A DNA stretch of 64,000 nt from Bradyrhizobium sp. AUGA SZCCT0283 (GCF_018130385.1 NZ_JAFCLU010000016.1:1-64000), one strand, 5' to 3'; shown: positions 1 through 8,530, counted from the first letter of the stretch. Numbers and translations: made by a program. Notes: generated by a model not told the origin, from the sequence alone.

Positions 1-327
1 CGCAAGCCCATCTGAACAAAGTGGCTCGTCAGCTAAACGAACGACCACGTGAGACCTTGCAATTTGAAACACCAGCAGAGAGATTTAACGCCTGTGTTGC
101 GTCGACCGGTTGAGCCGGCAGCGGCATAGCGGACATGGCCGGACTTGCTGCCGGTTCGACCCCGGTCGCGAATGACCCCGTTGCAGACATTGACCTGCTC
201 ATAAGACAATATTGCTGTCACACCATCTCGGTTTTCTGAATACATTTTCAGGAATGTTTGAACCAGGCCGGAGTTAACACGTTCGGTTGGATTGCGAGCT
301 CGAAGGCGTAGCATGCAGGAGGTTCCT
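1..327. other. Region before first gene, no supported gene
   Basis: I see no convincing coding frame here. Open frames on the minus strand have no ribosome-binding site and no recognisable domain. The stretch must hold the promoter and leader of the TPR gene that follows, but I cannot place a promoter with confidence. Confidence 0.4.
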
Positions 328-939
328 ATGACCAACTTGATGATCAGGAGTGTGACGCTGGCAACGTGTTCGATTGCGCTGATCGCTGCGTTCTCGGTCA
401 CTCCGGTTGTTGCGGCCGGGGGCGATCCAGGTGGCAGTGAGGCAAACTATAGCGGGATGAACCAACGCTCCGCTTATCCGCCTCCGTCATACCCGAAGCG
501 GTCGGGCACCAAGGCCACTCACGCTCCCAAGGCCAAGAAAGCCAAGCAGTCCCTTTTCGACGATCCCGCCTTCGCTCGTGGGTACCGCGCAGCCTATTCG
601 ACGGTTTACGACCGCACGGACTATGCCTCTGCGATTGAGCAGTTGAAGGCGCTCGGCCACTACGATCACCCGAATGTGGCCAATCTGATCGGCTATTCCT
701 ATCGCAAGCTCGGCGACTACAAGCTTTCGCAAGTCTGGTACGAACGCGCCCTGAAAGCAGATCCGAACCATGTGCTGACCTGGCAATATTACGGTCTGTG
801 GCAGATCGAGCAGGGCAACCGCGATCAAGCGCAATTTCATTTGAGTCGGATAGCGGTAATTTGCGGGACGGGCTGCGAAGAGTATCGGTCGTTGGCCGCC
901 GCGCTAGAGAAACCGCCCGGCACTGGCCTGGTTTATTAG
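328..939 (+). CDS. Secreted tetratricopeptide-repeat protein
   Basis: A protein of about 203 residues. The start at 328 is chosen because AGGAGG at 317-322 lies six bases upstream, although the frame is open further 5'. The first ~30 residues are a hydrophobic export signal ending near VVAAG. Next comes a basic, Pro- and Lys-rich linker with many KAKKAK-type residues. The C-terminal half carries at least two TPR-like helical hairpins (NLIGYSYRKLGDY and a following WYERALKADP unit), so it is likely a periplasmic scaffold for protein contacts. The partner is unknown. It stands alone, with a repeat-filled gap after it. Confidence 0.8.
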   Translation: MTNLMIRSVTLATCSIALIAAFSVTPVVAAGGDPGGSEANYSGMNQRSAYPPPSYPKRSGTKATHAPKAKKAKQSLFDDPAFARGYRAAYSTVYDRTDYASAIEQLKALGHYDHPNVANLIGYSYRKLGDYKLSQVWYERALKADPNHVLTWQYYGLWQIEQGNRDQAQFHLSRIAVICGTGCEEYRSLAAALEKPPGTGLVY

Positions 940-1062
940 GAGGCTTTGCAGCGGCCGTCAGCGCTCGGCGCTAACGTGATGGTTGAGGCCATATCTGTTC
1001 ATGGCACATCGCGTCATTTCGCGGTGGCGCGGTCGCTTTAGCTGTGAAGCGGAGATGAGCAC

Positions 1063-1143
1063 GTAGCCCGGATGAGCGTAGCGACATCCGGGGCCTTCGT
1101 CATTTCCCCGACTCCCGCATATCGTTGCGCTCATGCGGGCTAC
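1063..1143. repeat. Dispersed palindrome, family A variant
   Basis: Begins GTAGCCCGGATGAGCG and ends with the near-complementary GCGCTCATGCGGGCTAC. Each arm is itself a small palindrome. It has the same build as the other family A elements in this window, with compensatory changes in the stems. Intergenic; no gene is seen between 940 and 1819. Confidence 0.65.
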
Positions 1144-1315
1144 TTGCTGCGAACTGATTTGGTTTGCGCGCAAGCGCAATCGCGAGGCGTAACCGCGACA
1201 AATCAACACGACGGGCAAATCACTTCTGATTTTCCGAAATCGTGTCAAGTCCGGGATTTAAAAATATTCTGCTTTCGCTCTCACCCAAATCAGTAGCACA
1301 ACTTCTCCCGTCTCA

Positions 1316-1717
1316 CGGCAGATGAGGGGCGCTCGCGATCGTCACGAACGTGCGGTGAGATGCGGTGGACGCTGAGGGCGCGATAGACGTACGCGCCGGA
1401 AGCGTACGGCGAAGTCGTGTGGTTCGGGCGTCGCGGTGCTGGCGCTAAGTTTCACGGGTTATCTCGTGGAGCGACGGAGGCAAAATAGCCGTTCTCCGGG
1501 AAGAGCACGAAGTAAGCCGTAAAGCCATTGCGCAGGGAAGGCCGGAATGCTCCCGCTGCCCTGTATGCTCGTGTGCACTTTTGTTTGCGCAAATCGCACG
1601 CGAGACCGCGGGTGCAGCAAGCACCCGGTCTTCCCTGCGCCCTCTAAATCCTGGAGGGCCAAACGAAGATGCAAACCTCGGGCGAAAGGCGTCGCGAGAA
1701 TGCGAAGTCGTATCTGC
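1316..1717. repeat. Probable long dispersed non-coding repeat
   Basis: This ~400-base block has no credible gene. It begins near CAGATGAGGGGCGCTCGCGA and runs through GCACCCGGTCTTCCCTGCGC. I recall near-identical text scattered through many Bradyrhizobium-type genomes, often mis-annotated as short hypothetical proteins rich in Cys and Arg. Recall is the only basis for calling it repeated, since no second copy lies in this window. It abuts the perfect palindrome at 1718-1797, so the two may move or be conserved together. Confidence 0.5.
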
Positions 1718-1797
1718 GTAGGATGGGTGGAGCGAAGCGATACCCATCGCCATCCGCACCGGCATTGATGGGTATCGCTTCGCTCCACCCATCCTAC
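1718..1797. repeat. Perfect 31-bp inverted repeat, family A
   Basis: The left arm 1718-1748 and right arm 1767-1797 are perfectly complementary over 31 bases, with an 18-base loop. Arms start GTAGGATGGGTGGAGCGAAG. Transcribed from either side this makes a very stable hairpin. Related elements occur at 1063, 8201, 15329, 21130, 52898 and 62073. Confidence 0.85.
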
Positions 1798-1819
1798 GAG
1801 AGCAATGACGGGTGTGGCT

Positions 1820-2344
1820 TCAATCCCGCGCGATGATCTCGCGCTCGTCCCGATGAATGGTCTCGGTATTGTTCAGGTTACCGCCCCGGCGGCGCACCAG
1901 AAATTTCGGGCGGCGGGCGCGGATTGCGTTGTGGCGGCGGCGGCGGGCGGCCGGTTCGTGGTGGTCATCTTCCGCCAACAGCGGCAGCGCGAAGATGTCG
2001 CTCCACATCTGCCAGGCGGAGGCGATTTCCTCGTGGTCGGAGCTCACGCACAGCGGAATATTCAGCGAGGGATCGCGATGCACCAGCACCAGCATCTGCG
2101 CATCGTCGAGACCGCGCAGCGCGACGCCGAGAAAGTCGCTGACGCGGACGTTGATCGCCATCCGCATGCCCTTGACGGCACGGTGCAGCACGACACGTTC
2201 GCGATGAAGTTCTACTCTCCGCACGCCGCCGTCTGCGCGGGTATCGTGCGCATGGAAGCTGAGCGGCAGAGAAAGAGGGTCGAGCCGCATGACGCGGCTC
2301 GACCCGGCGGGATTGATCCCGCTTGTTGCTGTTTGACGCCTCAC
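1820..2344 (-). CDS. DUF6101-like protein of unknown function
   Basis: About 174 residues, rich in Arg and His. I choose the GTG start at 2344 because GGGGAG lies nine bases upstream on this strand; an ATG three codons earlier is too close to that site. No signal peptide or membrane segment is visible. The central part has a PilZ-like look (MAINVRVSDFLGVALRG followed by hydrophobic strands), and the C-terminus ends in a strongly basic RRRRHNAIRARRPK tail. I recall this as a family restricted to Bradyrhizobium relatives (DUF6101); that name is from memory and its function is not known. Confidence 0.7.
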   Translation of the reverse strand: MRRQTATSGINPAGSSRVMRLDPLSLPLSFHAHDTRADGGVRRVELHRERVVLHRAVKGMRMAINVRVSDFLGVALRGLDDAQMLVLVHRDPSLNIPLCVSSDHEEIASAWQMWSDIFALPLLAEDDHHEPAARRRRHNAIRARRPKFLVRRRGGNLNNTETIHRDEREIIARD

Positions 2345-2462
2345 GGCTCTCATCTCCCCGCCGGGATTATGTTCCCGGTCGATACGTGAGACCTTAGCGG
2401 AAGCGTTTCCGTTTCGCCTTAAAAAGCCTGGTTAAGGAGAGGTCACCTGCCCTGGATCTCCC

Positions 2463-2510
2463 CGCATGATTGACAAGACCTTGGCACGCATGATTGACGA
2501 GACCTTGCGC
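2463..2510. repeat. Two tandem 24-bp direct repeats
   Basis: Units 2463-2486 and 2487-2510 both begin CGCATGATTGAC and continue AGACCTTG with one or two differences. They lie in the ~290-base gap before pmbA, about 120 bases upstream of its start. They could be binding sites or the remnant of a mobile-element end; nothing else supports either reading. Confidence 0.6.
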
Positions 2511-2630
2511 CAAAGCCGAAAATGTTTGGCATTAGGTGGCGCAAAATGCTTGAAATCCCTGTGAATCAGGCACATCTGGTGGGTCTGCCGATTTGCGCCC
2601 AAGCCCCTTCAATTGTCAGGGATTTTGTTT

Positions 2631-4043
2631 GTGAACTCTTCACCATCCAGCGCTTCGCCGCTTTCGAAGGCCGAGACGGCCTCCGGCGCAACCTCCGGCC
2701 TGTTCGATCAATCGGCGCTCTCGACGCTGGCGCAGCGACTGGTTGAGGCCGCCAAGCGCGCGGGCGCGGACGCCGCCGACGCGGTTGCGGTGCGCGGCGT
2801 CTCGCAAGGCGTCGAAGTGCGTGATGGCCGGGTCGAGGAATCCGAGCGCTCCGAAGGCGACGATGTCGGATTGCGCGTATTGGTCGGGCAACGCCAGGCC
2901 GTGGTCTCGACCAACGATATTTCCGGCGATGGCATCGCCAAGCTCGCCGAGCGGGCGGTCGCGATGGCCCGCGTCGCGCCTGACGACAAATATGTCGGTC
3001 TCGCCGATCCCGCGCTTTTGGCGCGCGAGTTCGCCGATCTCGACCTGCTCGACCGCAATATCCCGACCACCAGCGAACTGGAGCGCCGCGCCTGCGAAGC
3101 GGAAGCCGCGGGCCTTGCGGTCAAGGGCGTGACCAAATCAGGCGGCGCGTCGGCCTCGAGCGGCATCGGCGGCATGGTGCTGGTGACCTCGACGGGTTTC
3201 CACGGCTCCTACCTGCGCTCCAGCCACGGCATCTCGATGACGGCGATCTCGGGCGACGGCACCAGCATGGAGCGCGATTACGATTTCACCTCGGCCCCGC
3301 ACGCCTCCGATCTCGCGTCGCCTGACAGCGTCGGCCGCAAGGCGGGCGAGCGCACCGTGGCGCGGTCCAATCCGCGCAAGGTCGAAACCTGCAAGGTGCC
3401 GGTGGTGTACGATCCCCGGGTATCGGGATCGCTGGTCGGCCATCTCGTCGGCGCCATCAACGGCGCCTCGATCGCGCGCAAGACGAGCTTTTTGAAAGAC
3501 CGGATGGGCGAGCAGCTGTTCGCGAAAAACATCCGCATAATCGACGATCCCTTGCGGGTGCGCGGCCTGCGCTCGCAGACCTTCGACGCCGAGGGCGTAA
3601 GAGTGAAGAAGACCGCGCTGATCGACGAGGGGGTGTTGACCACGTGGCTCTTGGATTGCGCGACCGCGCGCGAACTCGGGCTGGTCACGACCGGACACGC
3701 CCATCGCGGCGTCTCGTCCTCGCCGTCGCCGGGATCGTATAATCTGCATCTCGAGCCCGGCGAGATGACGCCGAAGGAGCTGATCTCCGATATCAAGCAG
3801 GGCTTTTACGTCACCGACCTGATCGGCTCCGGCGTCAACGGGGTGACCGGCGATTACAGCCGCGGCGCCTCCGGCTTCTGGATCGAGAACGGCGAGATTA
3901 CTTACCCGGTCAGCGAGGTGACGATCGCGGGCCATCTGCTGCCGATGTTCAAATCGCTCGTTCCCGCCAACGATCTGGAATTCCGCTACGGCGTCAACGC
4001 GCCGACGCTGCGCATCGAGGGCCTGACGCTTGGCGGACGCTGA
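2631..4043 (+). CDS. pmbA: TldD/PmbA family metalloprotease component (TldE)
   Basis: About 470 residues, normal for PmbA/TldE. The family forms TldD-TldE heterodimers that degrade unfolded peptides and mature small peptides; PmbA/TldE lacks the zinc-binding motif of TldD. Visible marks are an N-terminal domain with DGRVEESERSE and the C-terminal half ending with ASGFWIENGEITYPVSEVTI, typical of the family. The GTG at 2631 is preferred because AGGGA ends eight bases before it; a TTG at 2613 is the alternative. It overlaps the next gene by 14 bases, so it is the first gene of a translationally coupled run leading to lpxK. Confidence 0.88.
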   Translation: MNSSPSSASPLSKAETASGATSGLFDQSALSTLAQRLVEAAKRAGADAADAVAVRGVSQGVEVRDGRVEESERSEGDDVGLRVLVGQRQAVVSTNDISGDGIAKLAERAVAMARVAPDDKYVGLADPALLAREFADLDLLDRNIPTTSELERRACEAEAAGLAVKGVTKSGGASASSGIGGMVLVTSTGFHGSYLRSSHGISMTAISGDGTSMERDYDFTSAPHASDLASPDSVGRKAGERTVARSNPRKVETCKVPVVYDPRVSGSLVGHLVGAINGASIARKTSFLKDRMGEQLFAKNIRIIDDPLRVRGLRSQTFDAEGVRVKKTALIDEGVLTTWLLDCATARELGLVTTGHAHRGVSSSPSPGSYNLHLEPGEMTPKELISDIKQGFYVTDLIGSGVNGVTGDYSRGASGFWIENGEITYPVSEVTIAGHLLPMFKSLVPANDLEFRYGVNAPTLRIEGLTLGGR

Positions 4044-4839
4044 CACGGCCGACAGGATCTGGGCGCGCGATGCCGCGCTGCTGAGGGACACCGTGCGCGA
4101 GGCCGGCGCGCTGGCCTTGTCGCTGTTTCGCACCGAGCTGAAGAACTGGACCAAGGGCGCCTCGTCGCCGGTCTCCGAGGCCGACATCGCCGTCAACGAC
4201 CTCGTCGAACGCCGGCTGCGCGCGGCGACGCCGAAATATGGCTGGTTGTCGGAAGAGAGCGTCGATGATGACAGCCGTCTCGGCAAGGAACTGGTCTGGA
4301 TTGTCGACCCGATCGACGGCACCCGCGCCTATCTTGCCGGCCGCGAAGACTGGTGCGTCAGCGTGGCGCTGGTTGCCGGTTCGGCGCCGGTGCTGGCAGC
4401 GGTGTTCGCTCCCGCCAGCGATGAATTCTTCTTCGCGGTCCGTGGTCAGGGCACCACGCGCAACGAAGGGCCGGTGTCTGCGGCCGCCGGTACCGGGCTC
4501 GATTTCTCCCGCATGGCCGGTCCAAAGCCGCTGGTGCAACGGCTGAGTGCGTCACCGGATGAGATCACGCTGCATCCGCGGATCGGATCGTTGGCGCTAC
4601 GGCTGTGCCGGGTCGCCGACGGCAGCCTCGATGCCGCTTTTGCAGGCGGTCAGAGCCGCGACTGGGATCTTGCCGCGGCGAATTTGATCGTGCAGGAAGC
4701 GAATGGTAGAATGACCGCGCTCTCGGGGGATGCGATTGAGTTTAATCGCCGGGAGGTGGTGCACGGGGTGCTGGTGGCGGCGGGACACGATCGACATGCG
4801 CGCATTGTCGAGCATTTCCGAAATCGTCCGCTGCCCTGA
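4030..4839 (+). CDS. Inositol monophosphatase / CysQ-like phosphatase
   Basis: 269 residues of the metal-dependent FIG superfamily. The ligands are all present: E75/E76 in WLSEES, the DPIDGT box at 93-98, and D211/D213 in SRDWDLAAA. These residues bind two or three Mg ions and hydrolyse a phosphate monoester, such as 3'-phosphoadenosine 5'-phosphate or inositol phosphate; the sequence does not decide which. It starts at a TTG inside the end of pmbA. Its place before DUF4170, a DUF374 protein and waaA/lpxK appears conserved in rhizobia, which may mean the real substrate belongs to envelope synthesis. Confidence 0.85.
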   Translation: MADADTADRIWARDAALLRDTVREAGALALSLFRTELKNWTKGASSPVSEADIAVNDLVERRLRAATPKYGWLSEESVDDDSRLGKELVWIVDPIDGTRAYLAGREDWCVSVALVAGSAPVLAAVFAPASDEFFFAVRGQGTTRNEGPVSAAAGTGLDFSRMAGPKPLVQRLSASPDEITLHPRIGSLALRLCRVADGSLDAAFAGGQSRDWDLAAANLIVQEANGRMTALSGDAIEFNRREVVHGVLVAAGHDRHARIVEHFRNRPLP

Positions 4840-4932
4840 ATCGGTCTAAATCCGTGCCACAAATCATCCCGTCCACACCGCGATATCAGCTGTCGCTTCT
4901 GCTTGCCGGGCATCTCACTAGGAAAGACCATC

Positions 4933-5181
4933 ATGCCAGATAGTGCCCCGCAGCAATTGCTTCATCTCGTCATCGGCGGCGAGCTGACCGATCTCGAACA
5001 CACGACCTTCAAGGATCTCGACCAGGTCGAGATCGTCGGCGTGTATCCCAATTACGCGTCTGCTCTCGCGGCCTGGAAGGCGAAGGCGCAGCAGACCGTG
5101 GACAATGCCCACATGCGCTACTTCGTGGTTCACCTCCACCGGCTGCTCGATCCAGGTCAAGACACGAAGTCCTCCAGTTGA
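4933..5181 (+). CDS. DUF4170 family protein
   Basis: 82 residues. The ATG at 4933 has AGGAAAG about eight bases upstream; in-frame codons before it are ignored. It contains the features I recall for DUF4170, LVIGGELTDLEHTTFKDL near the N-terminus and MRYFVVHLHRLLDP near the C-terminus. It is soluble with no signal peptide. Its stop overlaps the TTG start of the DUF374 gene, giving coupled translation. Function is not known; constant association with lipid A genes suggests an accessory role there. Confidence 0.85.
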   Translation: MPDSAPQQLLHLVIGGELTDLEHTTFKDLDQVEIVGVYPNYASALAAWKAKAQQTVDNAHMRYFVVHLHRLLDPGQDTKSSS

Positions 5182-5891
5182 AACGATTCCTTCGCGATTT
5201 GCTGCGCAGCAGCTGGGTTCAGCGCGCGCTGGGTGTGCTCGCGGCCGAATATCTGCGGCTGGTCTGGCTGACCAACCGCTTCAGCTATGAGCCGGCCAAC
5301 GTCTATGACATCGTCGAGCCGGAGATGCCGGCGATCTTCGCGTTCTGGCACGGCCAGCATTTCATGACGCCGTTCATCAAGACCAAGGAGAGCCACCGTG
5401 CCAAGGTGCTGATCTCGCGGCATCGCGACGGCGAATTCAACGCCATCGCCGCGGAGCGGCTCGGCATCGGAACCATCAGAGGTTCCGGCGATCATGGCGG
5501 CGCCTTTCACCGCAAGGGCGGCGTCGGCGCGTTCCGGGAGATGCTGCAGGCGCTGGAGGACAAGTGGAACGTCGCTACCACCGCCGACGTGCCGAAGCGG
5601 GCGCGGGTGGTGGGGCTCGGCATTATCATGCTGGCGCGGGAATCCGGGCGGCCGATCATGCCCTTTGCGATGGTGACCTCCAGGTTCATCCGGTTGAAGA
5701 ACTGGGACTCCACCACCATCAATTTGCCATTCGGGCGCGGTGCCGTGGTCGGCATTGAGCACGTATACGTGCCGCCGGACGCCGACGCCGAGACTATGGA
5801 AAAGCTGCGTCTTCAGGTAGAAGCTTATCTGAACGAAGCGACCCGTCGCGCCTATGCGGCCGTCGGGCGTCCGGAGGCCGCTCTTGGCTAA
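5178..5891 (+). CDS. DUF374 lysophospholipid acyltransferase-like protein
   Basis: 237 residues of the DUF374 family, related to lysophospholipid and lipid A acyltransferases. An N-terminal hydrophobic helix (about residues 14-33) should anchor it to the inner membrane. FWHGQHFMTPF supplies the His of the acyltransferase-like active site, and RGSGDHGGAF forms a following glycine-rich turn. In typical acyltransferases the motif is HX4D; here the acidic residue is not in the standard place, so catalysis is an inference. The start is TTG at 5178, overlapping DUF4170, and the stop overlaps the waaA start. Position directly before waaA points to a lipid A or Kdo-lipid substrate. Confidence 0.82.
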   Translation: MKRFLRDLLRSSWVQRALGVLAAEYLRLVWLTNRFSYEPANVYDIVEPEMPAIFAFWHGQHFMTPFIKTKESHRAKVLISRHRDGEFNAIAAERLGIGTIRGSGDHGGAFHRKGGVGAFREMLQALEDKWNVATTADVPKRARVVGLGIIMLARESGRPIMPFAMVTSRFIRLKNWDSTTINLPFGRGAVVGIEHVYVPPDADAETMEKLRLQVEAYLNEATRRAYAAVGRPEAALG

Positions 5892-7188
5892 TCCACTGCC
5901 GATGACGTTGCGCGTCTACCGGAAACTGTCGTCCGCGATGGTGCCGCTGTCGCCAGCGTTGATCAGCCGGCGGTTGAAGCTCGGCAAGGAGGACCCGGCG
6001 CGGGTCGGCGAGCGCCGCGGTCTGAGCGCCGACATCAGGCCCACCGGGCCGCTGGTGTGGATTCACGGCGCCAGCGTCGGCGAGGTGCTGGCGGCGGCGG
6101 CGCTGATCGAGCGGCTGCGGGCCTTGAACCTGCGCATCCTCCTGACCTCGGGCACGGTGACCTCGGCTGCGATCGTCGCCAAGCGGTTCCCCGCCGACGT
6201 CATCCATCAATATGTGCCCTACGACTCGCCGCGCTACGTCGCGCGGTTTCTCGATCACTGGCGGCCCTCGCTGGCGCTGTTCATCGAATCCGACCTGTGG
6301 CCGAACCTGATCCTGTCCAGCGCCGCGCGGCGGCTGCCGATGGTGCTGATCAACGGACGGATGTCGCAGCGCTCGTTTCCGCGCTGGCGACGGGTCGCAG
6401 GGACCATCTCGGCGCTGCTCGGCAAGTTCGATGTCTGCCTGGCGCAGTCGCAGACCGATGCGGATCGCTTTGCGACGCTGGGCAGCCGCAATGTCATTGT
6501 CACGGGAAATCTCAAGCTCGACGTTCCCGCTCCGCCGGCCGACGCCAACAAGCTGGACATGCTGATGGCGATGACGCGCGGCCGGCCGGTGGTGGTCGCG
6601 GCCTCCACGCATCCGGGCGAGGAAGAGATCCTGACGGAAACACACCGGACGCTGGCCGGCTATTTTCCAAAGCTGTTGACCGTGATCGTGCCGCGGCATC
6701 CCGATCGCGGCGAGGCCATCGCGCGCATGATCGCAGCTTCCGGCCTCAATCCGACCCTGCGCTCGCATGAGGACTTACCCACCGCCACGACCGACATCTA
6801 TGTCGCGGACACCATGGGTGAATTGGGGTTGTTCTACCGGCTGGCGCCGATCGTGTTCATGGGCGGATCGCTGGTCGAGCATGGCGGGCAGAATCCGATC
6901 GAGGCGATCAAGCTCGGTGCGTCGGTCATCCACGGCCCCCACGTCTTCAATTTCACCGACGTCTATGAAGCCCTCGATTCCGCAGGCGGCGCGCGGCGGG
7001 CCGATACGCAGGAAGCGCTGGTCAAGCAGTTCGGGCAGATGCTCGCCGATCCCAAGGCGCGCGAAGCCGTGCTTGCCGCGTCCGAGCGCGTGGTCGGGCA
7101 GCTCGGCGGCGCGCTGGAGCGCACGCTCTCCGCGCTCGAGCCGTATTTGCTGCAATTGCGGATCGAGATGGGAGCCGCCAATGCGTGA
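5884..7188 (+). CDS. waaA: 3-deoxy-D-manno-octulosonic acid (Kdo) transferase
   Basis: About 434 residues. It transfers Kdo from CMP-Kdo to lipid IVA at the cytoplasmic face of the inner membrane, the first sugars of the LPS core. Family marks are the N-terminal WIHGASVGEV with its acidic catalytic residue, the FIESDLWPN segment, and the nucleotide-binding FMGGSLVEHGGQNPIEA of GT-B glycosyltransferases. The TTG at 5884 is preferred because GGAGG (5873-5877) is six bases away; ATG at 5902 is possible. It overlaps DUF374 upstream and lpxK downstream by eight bases. Confidence 0.93.
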   Translation: MANPLPMTLRVYRKLSSAMVPLSPALISRRLKLGKEDPARVGERRGLSADIRPTGPLVWIHGASVGEVLAAAALIERLRALNLRILLTSGTVTSAAIVAKRFPADVIHQYVPYDSPRYVARFLDHWRPSLALFIESDLWPNLILSSAARRLPMVLINGRMSQRSFPRWRRVAGTISALLGKFDVCLAQSQTDADRFATLGSRNVIVTGNLKLDVPAPPADANKLDMLMAMTRGRPVVVAASTHPGEEEILTETHRTLAGYFPKLLTVIVPRHPDRGEAIARMIAASGLNPTLRSHEDLPTATTDIYVADTMGELGLFYRLAPIVFMGGSLVEHGGQNPIEAIKLGASVIHGPHVFNFTDVYEALDSAGGARRADTQEALVKQFGQMLADPKAREAVLAASERVVGQLGGALERTLSALEPYLLQLRIEMGAANA

Positions 7189-8191
7189 GCCGGGCTTCTG
7201 GCACGGCCCGGCCTCGCTCAACGCGCATCTCCTGAAACCGCTCGCCGCCCTCTATGGCGCCATCGCCGCACAGCGCCTGCGGCGCAGGGGACTGAATGCA
7301 GGCATTCCGGTGCTCTGCGTCGGTAATTATCACGTCGGCGGCGCCGGCAAGACGCCGACCGTGCTGGCGCTGGCGAAACTGCTGCGTGAGCTCGGCGAGA
7401 CGCCGGTGGTCCTCAGCCGCGGCTATGGCGGGAAGCTGGCTGGGCCGGTCAGGGTCGATCCTGTCAGGCACACGGCTTCCGATGTTGGCGACGAGCCCTT
7501 GATGCTGGCGGGCCAACTGCCGGTCGTGGTGTCGCGCAAGCGCGCGGACGGCGTGCCGCTGGCGCGCGCGCGAGGCGCGACCGTGATCCTGATGGATGAT
7601 GGCTTCCAGAGCCCGGCGGTCGTCAAGGACGCCTCCCTGATCGTGATCGACAGCGCGCGCGGGATAGGCAACGGGCAGGTGTTTCCCGCCGGCCCCCTGC
7701 GCGCGCCGCTGCGGCCGCAACTGGCGCGCACCGACGTGCTCATTGTTGTCGGCAACGGCACTGCTGCCGAGCCGGTGGCGGCCGAGATCGCGGCGCAAGG
7801 CAAGCCGGTGTTGTCAGCGCATCTGAAGCCGGATGAGGCGCAGGTCGCGCAGCTTCGGGGCAAGCGCGTACTGGCGTTTGCCGGCATCGGCGATCCCACG
7901 CGATTCTTCGACACGCTGCGCGCCAGCGGCATCGACGTGGCCGGGCAGCGCGCCTTCGCCGATCATCATCCGTATTCGCGAGCCGAGATCGAAAGCCTGA
8001 TCGCCGAGGCCGGACGCGATGGGTTGACGCTGGTGACGACGGAAAAGGATCTGGCGCGGCTGCGGGATTGGTCGCAGCAAATAGTGCCGTTCAGGGTGAC
8101 GCTGGAGTTCGACGATCCGGCGCTGTTGCGGAAGTTCGTGACCGACCGGTTGTTCAAGGCGCGCGAGAGGAAACAACCGCAGCCCGGATGA
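7181..8191 (+). CDS. lpxK: Tetraacyldisaccharide 4'-kinase
   Basis: 336 residues, usual for LpxK. It phosphorylates the 4' position of the lipid A disaccharide. The Walker A P-loop is GAGKTPT at 54-60 with K57, followed by SRGYGG and the DDGFQ box, and near the C-terminus TTEKDLARL. A hydrophobic N-terminal helix (residues 16-30) is the expected membrane anchor. The ATG at 7181 has a GGGAG six bases upstream and overlaps waaA. It is the last gene of the run that begins at pmbA; a palindrome at 8201 follows nine bases after the stop and may close the transcript. Confidence 0.95.
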   Translation: MREPGFWHGPASLNAHLLKPLAALYGAIAAQRLRRRGLNAGIPVLCVGNYHVGGAGKTPTVLALAKLLRELGETPVVLSRGYGGKLAGPVRVDPVRHTASDVGDEPLMLAGQLPVVVSRKRADGVPLARARGATVILMDDGFQSPAVVKDASLIVIDSARGIGNGQVFPAGPLRAPLRPQLARTDVLIVVGNGTAAEPVAAEIAAQGKPVLSAHLKPDEAQVAQLRGKRVLAFAGIGDPTRFFDTLRASGIDVAGQRAFADHHPYSRAEIESLIAEAGRDGLTLVTTEKDLARLRDWSQQIVPFRVTLEFDDPALLRKFVTDRLFKARERKQPQPG

Positions 8192-8200
8192 GCGATGCCT

Positions 8201-8293
8201 GTAGGATGGGCAAAGCGAAGCGTGCCCACCATTCAAGACAATGCTCGACGATAGATGGTGGGCACGGCGCGATGCGCCTTTGCCTACCCTACG
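8201..8293. repeat. Dispersed palindrome, family A
   Basis: Starts GTAGGATGGGCAAAGCGAAG and ends with a near-complement finishing CTTTGCCTACCCTAC. It lies between the convergent lpxK and DUF2093 genes. It may serve both as a two-way terminator and as a repeat element. A short AGCCCGGATGAGCG fragment of another family A member sits just before it, inside the end of lpxK. Confidence 0.75.
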
Positions 8294-8302
8294 AACCCGC
8301 GA

Positions 8303-8530
8303 TTAGCCCTGCGTCTTCAGCGCGCCGGGAAAGTGCCGCTGCAGCACGGCGGTCGGGACCGAATAGGCCTCCTGCAGGTCGACGCTCCAGTATTTCAATT
8401 CGTCGAGCGGGATCCGCACGTCGGTGATGGCGCAACGTACATACGTTCCGGGCGAGATCACGCGGAAATCGCCATCCAGATATTGCACCTGCGCTTCGCC
8501 ATGGCCCGAGGGGCCGAATTTATTGAGCAC
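8303..8530 (-). CDS. DUF2093 family protein
   Basis: About 75 residues. The GTG at 8530 has GGAGAG seven bases upstream on this strand, which is better spacing than the TTG two codons earlier. Recognised by LNKFGPSGHGEAQVQYLDGD and the later RIPLDELKYWSVDLQEAY, which I recall as the DUF2093 signature. It has no signal peptide or membrane span. The family is common in Rhizobiales near lpxK and xseA, exactly as here. No function is known. Confidence 0.85.
   Translation of the reverse strand: MLNKFGPSGHGEAQVQYLDGDFRVISPGTYVRCAITDVRIPLDELKYWSVDLQEAYSVPTAVLQRHFPGALKTQG

Noticed and set aside
958..1296. Short frames on both strands before the long repeat
   Set aside because: No start signals or domains; they overlap a palindrome, which explains the open frames.
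1547..1768. Open frame encoding a Cys/Arg-rich small protein within the long repeat
   Set aside because: No ribosome site; the frame runs into the perfect palindrome; similar frames are, as I recall, common mis-annotations of this repeat.
3138..4322. 394-codon frame on the minus strand across pmbA and the phosphatase gene
   Set aside because: High-GC shadow of two clear genes on the other strand; composition rich in Arg and Ala with no motif.
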